A program made the translations under genes and the position numbers. This document shows positions 55,638 to 63,669 of a stretch of DNA of 64,000 bases, in pieces. Below the pieces are notes generated by a model. The model saw only the letters and a list, made by a program, of their open reading frames with translations. It ran no database searches and was not told the origin of the DNA. Every line of letters starts with the position of its first letter. Position 1 is the first letter of the stretch. The stretch spans positions 62,001 through 126,000 of the forward strand of contig NZ_BTVP01000004.1 in the NCBI RefSeq assembly GCF_045863935.1, written 5' to 3'. The stretch is from Parvibaculum sp045863935 (GTDB lineage: Bacteria > Pseudomonadota > Alphaproteobacteria > Parvibaculales > Parvibaculaceae).

Positions 55638-56561
55638 TCATCGCATTCCCCCGCCGTTCGCACGGGCCACGAACATGACGCCGCGCTGCGGCTCGCTATC
55701 TGCTGGATCGCGCACCGGAACGGCAGCGCGACCGTCGCCGGATCGCCCGCTGGATTGCGCATCCGACTGCCCGCCCGATGACGGCGCGGCTGCGGTTTGC
55801 GTGCTGCCCGCGCGCAGGATGAACAGCGGGGCTTCGCGCCAATCGGGCGGCGGCTCGGCGCGCTTCTCCGGCGTATCGGGTGTGGCCGCACCGCCGAGCA
55901 GCGGCAATAGCGCGGCGACATACGCGCGGGTTTCGGCGGGCAGCGGGCGGCCGGTCGCGCGATGATCGTCGTAGCGGCCGGGACCGGCATTGTAGGCGGC
56001 GAGCATGGCCGCGACATTGCCATAGCGGTCCCACATCTCGCGCAGATAGGCGGTGCCTGCGAGGATGTTGTCGTGCGGATCATAAGGATCGCGGCCGAGC
56101 CGATAGCGCACGCGCAAACCCGCCCAGGTGTCGGGCATGACCTGCATCAAGCCGAGCGCGCCGGCTGTCGAGATCGCGCGCACGTCGCCCGCGCTTTCGG
56201 CGCGCAGCACGGCGCGAATCCAGTGCTCGGGAATGCCGAAGCGCTGCGATGCCTCGGTGATGTGCGCGCGGTGCGGATCGGCGACCGGGCGCATGACGGA
56301 CGCCGATTGCGCGATCGTCACCGTCGGCCCGGCCGGCAGCGTGAGCGTGACGGCGAGGAGAAGAACGGCATAGCGCCGTGACGATCGTTCTCCGCCGAAC
56401 CGCCAGCCTGCCAGCGTGCTCGCTGCGGTCAAGGGTGCGCGCAGAGCGCCGGCCGATGGCCGCCCTTGACCTTCGCTGTGCGCGCCGGCCGACTTGTGGT
56501 CGAGCGGGACGAAGGAATGAGACGGCCTTCCCGCGAACAAAGGAATGATGGGAGCGCGCAC
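55638..56561 (-). CDS. Lytic transglycosylase (conjugation-associated)
   Basis: 307 aa. Signal-like hydrophobic segment (YAVLLLAVTLTLPAGP), then an SLT domain with catalytic Glu in HWIRAVLRAESAGDVRAIS and GALGLMQVMPDTWAGL...AYNAGPGRYDD. It clears peptidoglycan for the secretion channel. The C-terminal tail is Ser/Gly-rich. The start may be further in than 56561, as the first 45 residues look non-signal. Confidence 0.88.
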   Translation of the reverse strand: MRAPIIPLFAGRPSHSFVPLDHKSAGAHSEGQGRPSAGALRAPLTAASTLAGWRFGGERSSRRYAVLLLAVTLTLPAGPTVTIAQSASVMRPVADPHRAHITEASQRFGIPEHWIRAVLRAESAGDVRAISTAGALGLMQVMPDTWAGLRVRYRLGRDPYDPHDNILAGTAYLREMWDRYGNVAAMLAAYNAGPGRYDDHRATGRPLPAETRAYVAALLPLLGGAATPDTPEKRAEPPPDWREAPLFILRAGSTQTAAAPSSGGQSDAQSSGRSGDGRAAVPVRDPADSEPQRGVMFVARANGGGMR

Positions 56562-56564
56562 CGA

Positions 56565-56897
56565 TCAGCTCCGATCTTCGCGCGCCCGCTGGCGCTTCCA
56601 TGCGAGCCGGAAGGTGCGTCCCTCGTCGTCGGCCTGGAAGAGCGCCGGACGAAACAGTGCGGGGAAAATCGGGCTGTCGATCTCCAGGGCGATGTAGTCC
56701 CCGGCGCGTTCGCCGACACGTTTCCACGCCGCGCCGATCTCGGGGCCGTCCTCGTCGTCGAGATGAATGCGCCAGGCGGGCGCGTTGTCGGCGTCGCCCG
56801 GATCGATGGCGACGAGCACGATGGCCTCGTCGATGCCGAACAAACGGATGCGGCCGGCATAGCCGTTGGCGGTCGGTTCAAAGAGGGTAGAGGGCAT
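56565..56897 (-). CDS. DUF736 protein
   Basis: 110 aa from ATG 56897. EPTANGYAGRIRLFGIDEAIVLVAID and APAWRIHLDDEDGPEIGAAWKR fit DUF736, a small ICE/plasmid protein nearly always near traF and the relaxase gene. Function unknown. It begins 35 bp after traF and ends 3 bp before the transglycosylase gene. Confidence 0.85.
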   Translation of the reverse strand: MPSTLFEPTANGYAGRIRLFGIDEAIVLVAIDPGDADNAPAWRIHLDDEDGPEIGAAWKRVGERAGDYIALEIDSPIFPALFRPALFQADDEGRTFRLAWKRQRAREDRS

Positions 56898-56931
56898 GGT
56901 CAGTCTCCTTCGCTGGGGGTGATGGGGATGG

Positions 56932-57489
56932 TCAGCGCGTCGCCGATGATGTTCGGGCGCGCCAGACGAAGCGGCCGTCGCCGTCCTCGTCGGTCCAGAG
57001 CGGCCGCGCGCGGCCGATGACGGTGCGCGCCGGAACGGGGCCGAAGTAGCGGCCGTCCAGGCTGTCGCGGACACCGGGATTCATGAGGAAGAGTTCGCCG
57101 GGCGCGATGATGTGGCAGCCCTGCCAGACGGGCAGATCGCGGCCGATCCGGTCGCGGTCGAGCCCATCGCCGATCGCTACGCCATCGACCGTGACGGTGC
57201 GGCCAGTGCGGCAAACCTGCTGGCCAGGAAGCCCCGCGACGCGCTTCAGGAGCGGCACGCCGTTGCCGACATAGCCGCGCGCGACCATGAAATGGGCGAG
57301 CGGTTCGGGAGGAATGACGGCGACCAGTTCGGGCACGGCCAGCCGATCGGCCGGGGCGATGGCGTAGAGCCCGACCGGCGCGCTGGCGGTGACGTTCCAG
57401 ACCAACCGTGTCGGCATGTCGGTCACGGCGGTCGCGGCGATGGTGATGACGGCAAGCGCCGACACCGCGACGATGCGGCGGCGGCTCAT
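56932..57489 (-). CDS. traF: TraF-type S26 signal peptidase
   Basis: 185 aa. N-terminal membrane anchor, catalytic Ser in NVTASAPVGLYAI and Lys in GVPLLKRVAGLPGQQVC, the TraF/S26 dyad. Likely matures the TrbC pilin. Overlaps DUF2840 by 4 bp. Confidence 0.92.
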   Translation of the reverse strand: MSRRRIVAVSALAVITIAATAVTDMPTRLVWNVTASAPVGLYAIAPADRLAVPELVAVIPPEPLAHFMVARGYVGNGVPLLKRVAGLPGQQVCRTGRTVTVDGVAIGDGLDRDRIGRDLPVWQGCHIIAPGELFLMNPGVRDSLDGRYFGPVPARTVIGRARPLWTDEDGDGRFVWRARTSSATR

Positions 57490-58004
57490 GGGTCAATCCT
57501 CCGGCGGCCGATCCACGCGGCATGGCGCTCGGGCGTGTAGGCGTTCGGCTCCAGACCGGCGGAAAGCCGGTTATGGACGTGCCGCCAATGGTCGGGCGAC
57601 GCCTCGGCCGGATCGAGGCCGAGCGCTTCCACCGCGTCGATCGCGGCAAGCGCGCGCTGGACCTTGGGCCAGCCGTCGATCCGCAACAGGATGTCGCCGC
57701 CCGGCTGCACGAAGGGCAAGGTCTGGAAGGGCTCGCCCCGGCCGATGGCGCGCACGATGTCGATGCGTGAAACGACTGTGCCGTGCTCGCCCGCCGCCCA
57801 GCGGACGAAGGCGAAGATGCTGTCGGGCGCGAAGCCGACGATGCTGCGGCGACGGTCGAGGATCTGTTCGTAGCTCTTGCGCCCGAACCTGATCCAGCGC
57901 TCGACCTTGCGTTTCTCGAAGGTCAGTTCGACCATGGTGGTGAATGGTGCGGGTCCGTCCGGCTGCGGACGGCCATGGGCGCGGTGGGAGGCTTTGCCGC
58001 TCAT
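57486..58004 (-). CDS. DUF2840 protein
   Basis: 172 aa. LTFEKRKVERWIRFGRKSYEQILDRRRSIVGFAP and PDHWRHVHNRLSAGLEPNAYTPERHAAWIGRR fit DUF2840, an uncharacterised ICE backbone protein. ATG 58004 overlaps the repA stop; M at 57935 is an alternative start. In many relatives a parA gene lies between repA and this gene, but none is here. Confidence 0.87.
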   Translation of the reverse strand: MSGKASHRAHGRPQPDGPAPFTTMVELTFEKRKVERWIRFGRKSYEQILDRRRSIVGFAPDSIFAFVRWAAGEHGTVVSRIDIVRAIGRGEPFQTLPFVQPGGDILLRIDGWPKVQRALAAIDAVEALGLDPAEASPDHWRHVHNRLSAGLEPNAYTPERHAAWIGRRRIDP

Positions 58005-59143
58005 GGCAGCTCTCCGTCGCGGCCGGGAGTGTCATGCGCGAACAGGTCGCGCAGCACGTCGGCGACGGACCTTGCGGCACCGGCACCACGTTTCGCGCGC
58101 GTGTGCGCCTCAGAAGAAAAGTTAGATTCTTGGTTAGACTCTAAGTTAGCGCCTGGATTCCGCTTTGCAGGCCAAAGGCTTAACTGGGGTTCGTGCGCCC
58201 GAAGTCCCGATAGTGCCGCGCCTGAAGTCCCGATACCCTTTGCGCCCGAAGTCACGAGCGTTTCCACACCCTTTTCAACAGGCACTGTGGATGTGCCCGC
58301 GGGCCGGATTTGCAGCAGCTCGCGGCGGCCTTCGCGGTAGATTTCGAGGCGGTATCCGAGCAGCGATTGCTTGGCGGCGATGCGGCGCAGATCGAGCGCG
58401 AAATCGGAAATCCGCGCCATGCTGCCGGATTTCTGGTGAAGGTGCGCGACCTCGAACAGCCAGCCGTGCGGCTGATGTCCGGCATGTTTTCGGGCGACGC
58501 GATAGAGCCACCGTTCGATGCCGCCGGTCAGCCGGAAGTAGGCCGGGTCGATCGCCAGCACGAGCGAGCGATCGGTGACGCCGCGATAGAACCAGTCCGG
58601 CAGGACGAACTCCATGCCCTCGACGCGGCCGTCGCGGGTGGTCAGTTCCTCCCATTCGTTGATCCAGGAGAATTGATGCCGGCGCCAATGCTCGCCCTGC
58701 CGGATCGTCGTGCGGATGGACGTCGATTGCAGGCGGATGAGTGCGTTCTTGAGCAGGCGATACTCGCGCGCGCCGGTGGCGCGGCCGGTTGCCATGAGGA
58801 GCTGATACGGCGTGAAGCGGAAAAAGCGCGAGGTGCGCAGGCCGTTGTTCTCGGCCGCGACGATCTGCGAGGCGGCCCAGATGAGCACGTCGGCGTCCCA
58901 GATGGTCGCCATGCCGTAGTCGGCCATGCCGAACACCTCCACGCGGACGCCGCTGGATTCGTAGAGGATCGGCGCGGTGCGCTTGGCCTTGGCGAGCGAG
59001 AAGAACGGCCGTTCCATCAGGTCGCGTTGATCGCGGGGGCTCGCGTCGCCGGTCGCGACCACGAAGGGGTCGAGGCGGCTGCGCTCGCTGGCGTCGTGGC
59101 TAGACTGCGCGGCGGCGGGGCGATGATCGTCGTCGTGCAGCAT
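58001..59143 (-). CDS. Replication initiator protein A (RPA family)
   Basis: 380 aa. RDLMERPFFSLAKAKRTAPILYESSGVRVEVFG, FTPYQLLMATGRATGAREYRLLKNALIRLQSTSIRTTI, and WLFEVAHLHQKSGS match the RepA/RPA family of ICE and plasmid initiators. Suggests replication of the excised circle. Its start immediately follows the HTH gene stop. The C-terminal quarter is low-complexity. Confidence 0.9.
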   Translation of the reverse strand: MLHDDDHRPAAAQSSHDASERSRLDPFVVATGDASPRDQRDLMERPFFSLAKAKRTAPILYESSGVRVEVFGMADYGMATIWDADVLIWAASQIVAAENNGLRTSRFFRFTPYQLLMATGRATGAREYRLLKNALIRLQSTSIRTTIRQGEHWRRHQFSWINEWEELTTRDGRVEGMEFVLPDWFYRGVTDRSLVLAIDPAYFRLTGGIERWLYRVARKHAGHQPHGWLFEVAHLHQKSGSMARISDFALDLRRIAAKQSLLGYRLEIYREGRRELLQIRPAGTSTVPVEKGVETLVTSGAKGIGTSGAALSGLRAHEPQLSLWPAKRNPGANLESNQESNFSSEAHTRAKRGAGAARSVADVLRDLFAHDTPGRDGELP

Positions 59144-59416
59144 TCAGCACTCGCCCCGCTCTTGCGGCGTCAGCGGGCGGGCCGGGAAGACCGTGCCCGC
59201 GTTCGGATCGCGGGTGGATTTGCGGGTGCCGATCTCGGTCCAGGCTTCGAGATCGTGAATGGTGTAGAGGACGCGGCCACCGACCTTGCGATAGGTCGGG
59301 CCGGTTCCGTAGGTGCGATGCTTCTCAAGGGTGCGGATGGAGATGCCGAGGAAGCGCGCGGCTTCCTGTGTGCGCAGCAGGCGCGGCGGCATGTCCGCAT
59401 TGGGGCGGATGGCCAT
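59144..59416 (-). CDS. Excisionase/RdfS-like helix-turn-helix protein
   Basis: 90 aa. LLRTQEAARFLGISIRTLEKHRTYGTGPTYRKVGGRVLYTIHDLEAWTE is the MerR/excisionase fold. First gene of the operon running to repA, traF and the relaxase gene, the position that the directionality factor rdfS takes in ICEMlSymR7A as I recall. RDF identity is inferred from fold and place. Confidence 0.8.
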   Translation of the reverse strand: MAIRPNADMPPRLLRTQEAARFLGISIRTLEKHRTYGTGPTYRKVGGRVLYTIHDLEAWTEIGTRKSTRDPNAGTVFPARPLTPQERGEC

Positions 59417-59488
59417 AGGATCACCTCTGGATCATGGGTTGGTGCACGCTGCCGTCGTGGCGGCGGGCTATGGCGAACCATGGCGAGG

Positions 59489-59542
59489 GATCGGCGGCCG
59501 GTAGCGTGCCGCATTTGCGCTTATGCGCTGGCGGCACCCCGC
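59489..59542 (-). promoter_or_regulatory. Transfer-operon box 4 (upstream of RdfS-like operon)
   Basis: TCGGCGGC at 59491-59498 followed by cggTAGCGTGCCGCATTTG. Over 54 bp it resembles 22481-22534 upstream of the AlpA-like gene, including the GCGC-ATAA-GCGC dyad. It lies 75-125 bp upstream of the HTH start, a good position for an activator site. Confidence 0.5.
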
Positions 59543-59891
59543 GAAAAGACCATCACGAAGCGAAGAAGTTTTGGTAATTCAGTGGCTCATTGCCTGCCGT
59601 GTGGATTCGGCGAAGACATCGCCATGCGGTTCGGTTATGACTGGTAACGGAGCAGAGACGCGCTGCTCCGGGGCGTCGAAACCCCTCACGAACGGTTGGT
59701 GCTGGCCGTTACGGCACCGAACTCCTTGACCTTATGGTCGGGGAGCCTGTGGCGTATGCAACAGGTTCACCCGAACTAAAGGCCACGGGGCCGTTTCGTG
59801 ACGGTTTCGAACTCCCCGATCACCAAGAGTCATAGAGGATGTTTGCGGGGGCGTACCGCAGACCAAATCTCCTCGGCATTGGGGAGTTGTT
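59543..59891. other. Gene-free regulatory stretch before the DUF2285 gene
   Basis: About 350 bases with no supported gene between the RdfS-like upstream box and the DUF2285 gene. AACTCCCC (59810-59817) and GGGGAGTT (59881-59888) are inverted copies 63 bp apart. The second also serves as the ribosome site of the next gene. Confidence 0.45.
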
Positions 59892-60188
59892 ATGCAAATC
59901 GATCTCGATCCTGACGTGGCCGATGAAGCACCAACAGTAAACGTCGTCACGCCCTATGACGAGCAGCACTACGTCACCTATCTGCGTCTTCTCGATGCCA
60001 GCCGGGACGGCGCGGACTGGCAGGAGGTGACGCGCGTTGTCTTGCACCGCGATCCCATCGCCGAGAAATCGCGCAGCCGCCGTTGCTGGGAAAGCCATCT
60101 AGCTCGCGCGCAATGGCTCTCAGGCTCGGGCTATCGGCGCATTCTGGAACAGGCGGTCGCGGCGGTGCGCGGCGACAAACCGATATAG
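59892..60188 (+). CDS. QseM-like DUF2285 antiactivator
   Basis: 98 aa. A single DUF2285-type domain: DEQHYVTYLRLLDASRDGADWQEVTRVVL...CWESHLARAQWLSGSGYRRIL, which parallels the DUF2285 region of the convergent fseA-like gene. In ICEMlSymR7A, the small DUF2285 protein QseM binds and blocks the excision activator FseA. GGGGAG precedes the ATG. Convergent with fseA, with 2 bp between stops. Role inferred from domain and neighbour. Confidence 0.75.
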   Translation: MQIDLDPDVADEAPTVNVVTPYDEQHYVTYLRLLDASRDGADWQEVTRVVLHRDPIAEKSRSRRCWESHLARAQWLSGSGYRRILEQAVAAVRGDKPI

Positions 60189-60190
60189 CC

Positions 60191-60974
60191 TTATTTGCCG
60201 GATGCCTTGAGCGGGTAGTGCAGCAGCAACCTGTAGCCGCCGCGCATCATCTTGATGCCATGCGCCACCAGACGGCGGGCCTTGTTCTTGCGCGGATCGA
60301 CCTCGAAATCCTCTTTCGTGCCGCTGAACCCAAGCAGGACTTCCGAAATGGCGCGGTAACTCTCGCCGCGAAGGCGAGCGTCCAGCGCGCGCAACGACAA
60401 GATATGCCATTGCCGAAGTTGGGCGGGCAGCGCACGGAAGTCACGCCCCGGTTGATGGCCCTTGAGCGCGCGGACCAGTCGGCGGGCAGCATGAGAACGA
60501 AGATCGTAGAAGGCGTCGATCGGCAGGACTGTGCCATAGAATGCCGCCGCATCGGGAACGGCGTGCGGCAACCAGAACTGATGCGCGACACCATCGACCT
60601 GCCAGATGCCATGCCAGCCATCGGTAGCCTGGCGCAGGTCGAGACCGTCAAGATGCGCCAGCGTAACTATTGGCTCGGTCTCTCCGTTGCGATGCTGCAC
60701 CGGGGAAAGCCAGATGGCCTGCGGTTGAAGGCTTGGGCTCCAGAATAGGGCCTGCCGATCAGATGGGGTTTCAGGATCGGTCGGAAAATCGCAACCCCCA
60801 GCGTTGCACAAAGGCTTCCAGCCGTTCTGGGGCCGGCTTGCTCGATGCGGTGATAGCCTGAAACTCACGACGATAGTCGTCGTCGCGGCGGAGATATTCC
60901 CAAGCGAAACCGGCAGCGGGTATGCTCTTGGCAAATTTATAAGCCGCCGGAGAACGCCAATCGATGCTCAGCAT
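60191..60974 (-). CDS. FseA-like excision activator made by +1 frameshift (DUF6499 + DUF2285)
   Basis: Two overlapping frames. Frame 1 (60771-60974, 67 aa, ribosome site GGGAGG) reads DWRSPAAYKFAKSIPAAGFAWEYLRRDDDYRREF...RWGLRF and stops. Frame 2, one base ahead, continues homology with TDPETPSDRQALFWSP and a C-terminal DUF2285 domain (LSLRALDARLRGESYRAI...IKMMRGGYRLLL). Frame 2 has no ATG between the junction and its last 20 residues, so it likely depends on the shift. The same split joins msi172 and msi171 into FseA in ICEMlSymR7A by programmed +1 frameshifting. Confidence 0.8.
60771..60791 (-). promoter_or_regulatory. Candidate +1 ribosomal frameshift window
   Basis: Minus-strand codons CGA TTT TCC GAC CGA TCC TGA. 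Two plausible slip points: TTT-TCC, or TCC-TGA, the latter being the kind of sense-stop pair used in antizyme +1 shifting. Skipping one T gives GAA ACC CCA, the DUF2285 frame. Confidence 0.55.
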
Positions 60975-61256
60975 GGCGTTGCCTCCCTATACCGGACACA
61001 TGCAAAGCAACGCCCGGATAGAGAGCTTCAAGCATTGGTTGAAATAACTGTAGCCGCGCTGTCAAGATAACTGGATCGCCTAAATCGATCAATATTTAGG
61101 TTATTTTCTTCTTAATAGAGCTTGTGTGCTTTTGCGAGCCGGGCGTGGCCCGGCGAGCGCGGCCATGCTTTCGGCAGGGCCGCGCTGCCGATCCGAGCCG
61201 TCGGATCGGCATGGTCGCGACAGCCTTGCGGTCAGAGGCACGAATGCCTCGCCGGC

Positions 61257-61421
61257 CTACGCAAAGGGGTCTACTTCGGAGACGATGCTATCTTCATCGC
61301 CGTCATATTCGGTGGCGGGGGTCACGCTCATGGTGCCGTCGCCGGCGCGGAAGACGACGATGACGACCATCAGGGTGGCGGCCAGGCTGACGGCGTAGGC
61401 GTTGGCGGCGGTGAGGCTCAT
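61257..61421 (-). CDS. Small membrane protein (54 aa)
   Basis: Frame MSLTAANAYAVSLAATLMVVIVVF, then an acidic tail with ATEYDGDEDSIVSEVDPFA. One hydrophobic helix and an acidic C-terminus. A similar string (GCCACCGAATATGACG) occurs on the opposite strand at about 61724-61739, encoding ATEYDD, perhaps a decayed relative. No function recognised. Confidence 0.5.
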   Translation of the reverse strand: MSLTAANAYAVSLAATLMVVIVVFRAGDGTMSVTPATEYDGDEDSIVSEVDPFA

Positions 61422-61851
61422 GATCCGGCTTCCGTTTTGGCGGGGACCATCCCCGCTCGACGGCGGCCGAAGTGTTCAGGTCTGGGCCGGGGTCATCGCG
61501 TAGGCGAAGCTGAAGCGACCGCACGCTTGCGTAGCGGACCCCATGAGGGTTGACCCTGGAAGGCCGGGACCGGAACCAAGGTTGAGCCCAAAGAGCGGGG
61601 TGGTTCGCGCCACTTCGGAAAAGAGGCCGGATGAGCGTCACCGTCGTCATCGCTGGTTTCGCGACACTGGCTCCTTGATGGCCGCATCGTCCGTCGTGAT
61701 CCTCGGGGCGCTTGGGACGCCCGCCACCGAATATGACGATGCCGTGTGCGCCGGCCTCCCGATCCTTCCGCGTCGACCGGGGAGGGCGCGGTCTAGCGGC
61801 AAATCTGGCGGCGATCTCGCCCCGTCTTGGCGGCACTCTCGCGCGAACATG
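61422..61851. other. Gene-free stretch between small membrane protein and ssb
   Basis: About 430 bases. Only short frames on both strands, plus the ATEYDD-like remnant noted near 61730. No RNA or domain recognised. Confidence 0.4.
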
Positions 61852-61879
61852 AAAAATCCCGGCGGCTTTCGCCGCCGGG
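61852..61879 (-). terminator. Rho-independent terminator of ssb
   Basis: On the minus strand: CCCGGCGGC-GAAA-GCCGCCGGG, then ATTTTT, a perfect 9-bp GC stem with a stable GAAA loop and U-run, 14 bp after the ssb stop. Confidence 0.92.
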
Positions 61880-61893
61880 TTCTTTCCTTCCGA

Positions 61894-62295
61894 TCAGAAC
61901 GGGATGTCGTCATCCATGTCGCGCTGGTCGTCGTTGTCCTCGGCCTGCTTTGCCCGGCTGAGGAAGTCGACCGTCTCGGCGATGATCTCGCAGCCGTAGC
62001 GGTCGTTGCCCCGCTGATCGGTCCATTTGGTGTAGTGGATGCGGCCGCGAACCAGAACCTTCATCCCCTTGTCGCAATGCGCCTGGACCGTCTTGCCGAG
62101 ACCGTTGAAGACGGTGATCCGGTGCCATTCGGTGTCCTGCACCCGGCGGCCTTCGCTGTCGCGGACGACCTTGCCTTCCGAGTAGCGGGGGCGCGAGGTC
62201 GCGAGGGTGAAGTGGGTTATGCTCGTGCCGCTCTGGGTGTTGCGGGTTTCCGGGGTCTGGCCGATGTTGCCGGCGAGGATGACGATGTTCTGCAT
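61894..62295 (-). CDS. ssb: Single-stranded DNA-binding protein
   Basis: 133 aa from ATG 62295. QNIVILAGNIGQTPETRNTQSGTSITHFTLATSR, EWHRITVFNGLGKTVQAHCDKGMKVLVRGRIHYTKW and an acidic tail ending DDIPF, the partner-docking peptide of bacterial SSB. An ICE-borne copy likely protects transferred single strands. Followed by a strong terminator. Confidence 0.93.
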   Translation of the reverse strand: MQNIVILAGNIGQTPETRNTQSGTSITHFTLATSRPRYSEGKVVRDSEGRRVQDTEWHRITVFNGLGKTVQAHCDKGMKVLVRGRIHYTKWTDQRGNDRYGCEIIAETVDFLSRAKQAEDNDDQRDMDDDIPF

Positions 62296-62994
62296 TTTCA
62301 GTCTCCGTTGCTTCCCGGAGGGATCATTCCCTCCGACGAGACCCGAAAAAGGACGTCTGGAGACTCCTGCATCGCCGCCCTTGGCGGCGGCTTGACCCGC
62401 AAGGTCCGGGTGGTGCGGGCAGCCGCGCTTGCGCGGCAACACGGCCGGAAACCGCGGGGGTTGCCGGAGGAAACAGAACGGACTTAGGGGATCAGTCAGT
62501 CGGGGGGATTGGTGCGTCCGAAAGCCCGATGGAGACGCCTTTTCAGAACCATCGTCCTTGCCGGTGCGATGCCCGGATCAGGCCCCAGCCCGCATCGACG
62601 CCCTGCGCATCGTATCAGCCCGTTTCAACCCGATCACCCGCATCGCTGCGACGGGAAAAGCCAATCGTCTGCGCGAAGCGCCTGCCGGATTATCAGGACA
62701 CCGACGGGACAGGCTCGAATCCCGCGACAGGCGATGGCGTGGGTCCTGACCATGCGCGTGGAGGATGACGGGCTCGCGGCCACGGCCGTCACGCAGCCAA
62801 GGGACCGGCCGGCATTGCGCCGACCTTCTCCGCGCCCGGATATCCGCCGATGTCGGTCTTCTCGATGCCGAGTGAAGCGCGCCAGGAACGACACGATCGC
62901 CGCGCCACGGCTTTGACGCCGGCCTCTGACCGGAAGGTGAAACCGGCGGGGAATGCTGCCGGGATCGGCATGGGAGCGCTGGAGCGCCGCCACC
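62296..62994. other. Stretch without a confidently supported gene
   Basis: About 700 bases. A 60-codon minus-strand frame (62789-62971, MPIPAAFPAGFTFRSEAGVKAV...) is open but matches nothing I recognise. Repeated CGGGG runs give many spurious frames. Confidence 0.4.
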
Positions 62995-63411
62995 TCAACG
63001 GGCGGGGCTGGAGCTTGCGACGCCGTTCAGATTGATGAGGGCGGCGATGCCGACGACCAGTCCGCTCGCGCCGCAGAGCAGGTTCAGCGCGAAGCCTGAG
63101 TCGATCATGGTCTTCGTCGCGCCATGCACCAGCGCGTAGCCGGCGATGGCCGAAGGCGCGGCGAACAGCGCGAGCGCGCCGAGGCGCAGGGCCGGGTTCT
63201 TCGCGAAGCCGAGGACCGCGAGGACCAACAGGACCGAGGCGAGCGCCGCGCCGAGGGCAGCGACGGCGGACATGAGGAAGCCGGCGCCGGCCCCATGGAC
63301 ATATTGGAACGCCGTGATGGCGGTCATCACGGGCAGCGCATAGATCGCGAGGTGCCAGGCGATCACGGCAAGGGTGATGGTCAGTGAGGCGGCGAGAAGG
63401 ATCAGCGTCAT
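62995..63411 (-). CDS. Small polytopic membrane protein, unknown function
   Basis: 138 aa with about four hydrophobic helices (TLILLAASLTITLAVIAWHLAIYALPVM; FLMSAVAALGAALASVLLVLAVLG; LFAAPSAIAGYALVHGA; LLCGASGLVVGIAALINL). ATG 63411 is preceded by a GGAGG-like sequence (ccggaggtttcc). No family recognised. Part of the ICE right arm. Confidence 0.65.
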   Translation of the reverse strand: MTLILLAASLTITLAVIAWHLAIYALPVMTAITAFQYVHGAGAGFLMSAVAALGAALASVLLVLAVLGFAKNPALRLGALALFAAPSAIAGYALVHGATKTMIDSGFALNLLCGASGLVVGIAALINLNGVASSSPAR

Positions 63412-63669
63412 GGAAACCTCCGGGTGAACGGATGAGGATCACGACAGGCTGCTTCTGGATACGCTCTACCTGCGACTATGTTGCTTCGCCGGTTCTTCGC
63501 AAAAGATAAGAGTGAGCTTTGATCCGCTCGTCAAGTCAGCTTGGGGAAGCGGATTTGCTTTATAGGGGCGCCAGGACTGTGCGTTGGGGAAAGTAACGGT
63601 GAACGGGCGGCGCTCCCGAACTGGCGTCACCCCCGGCGCAATTCTATCTGTGTTCGCAAAGGGGGATTC

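Noticed and set aside
61543..62487. 314-codon plus-strand frame over ssb
   Set aside because: Lies antisense to the clear SSB protein, which has conserved motifs, an acidic tail and a terminator.
62789..62971. 60-codon minus-strand frame MPIPAAFPAGFTFRSEAG...
   Set aside because: No recognisable family and no convincing ribosome site; left in the gap description and not called a gene.
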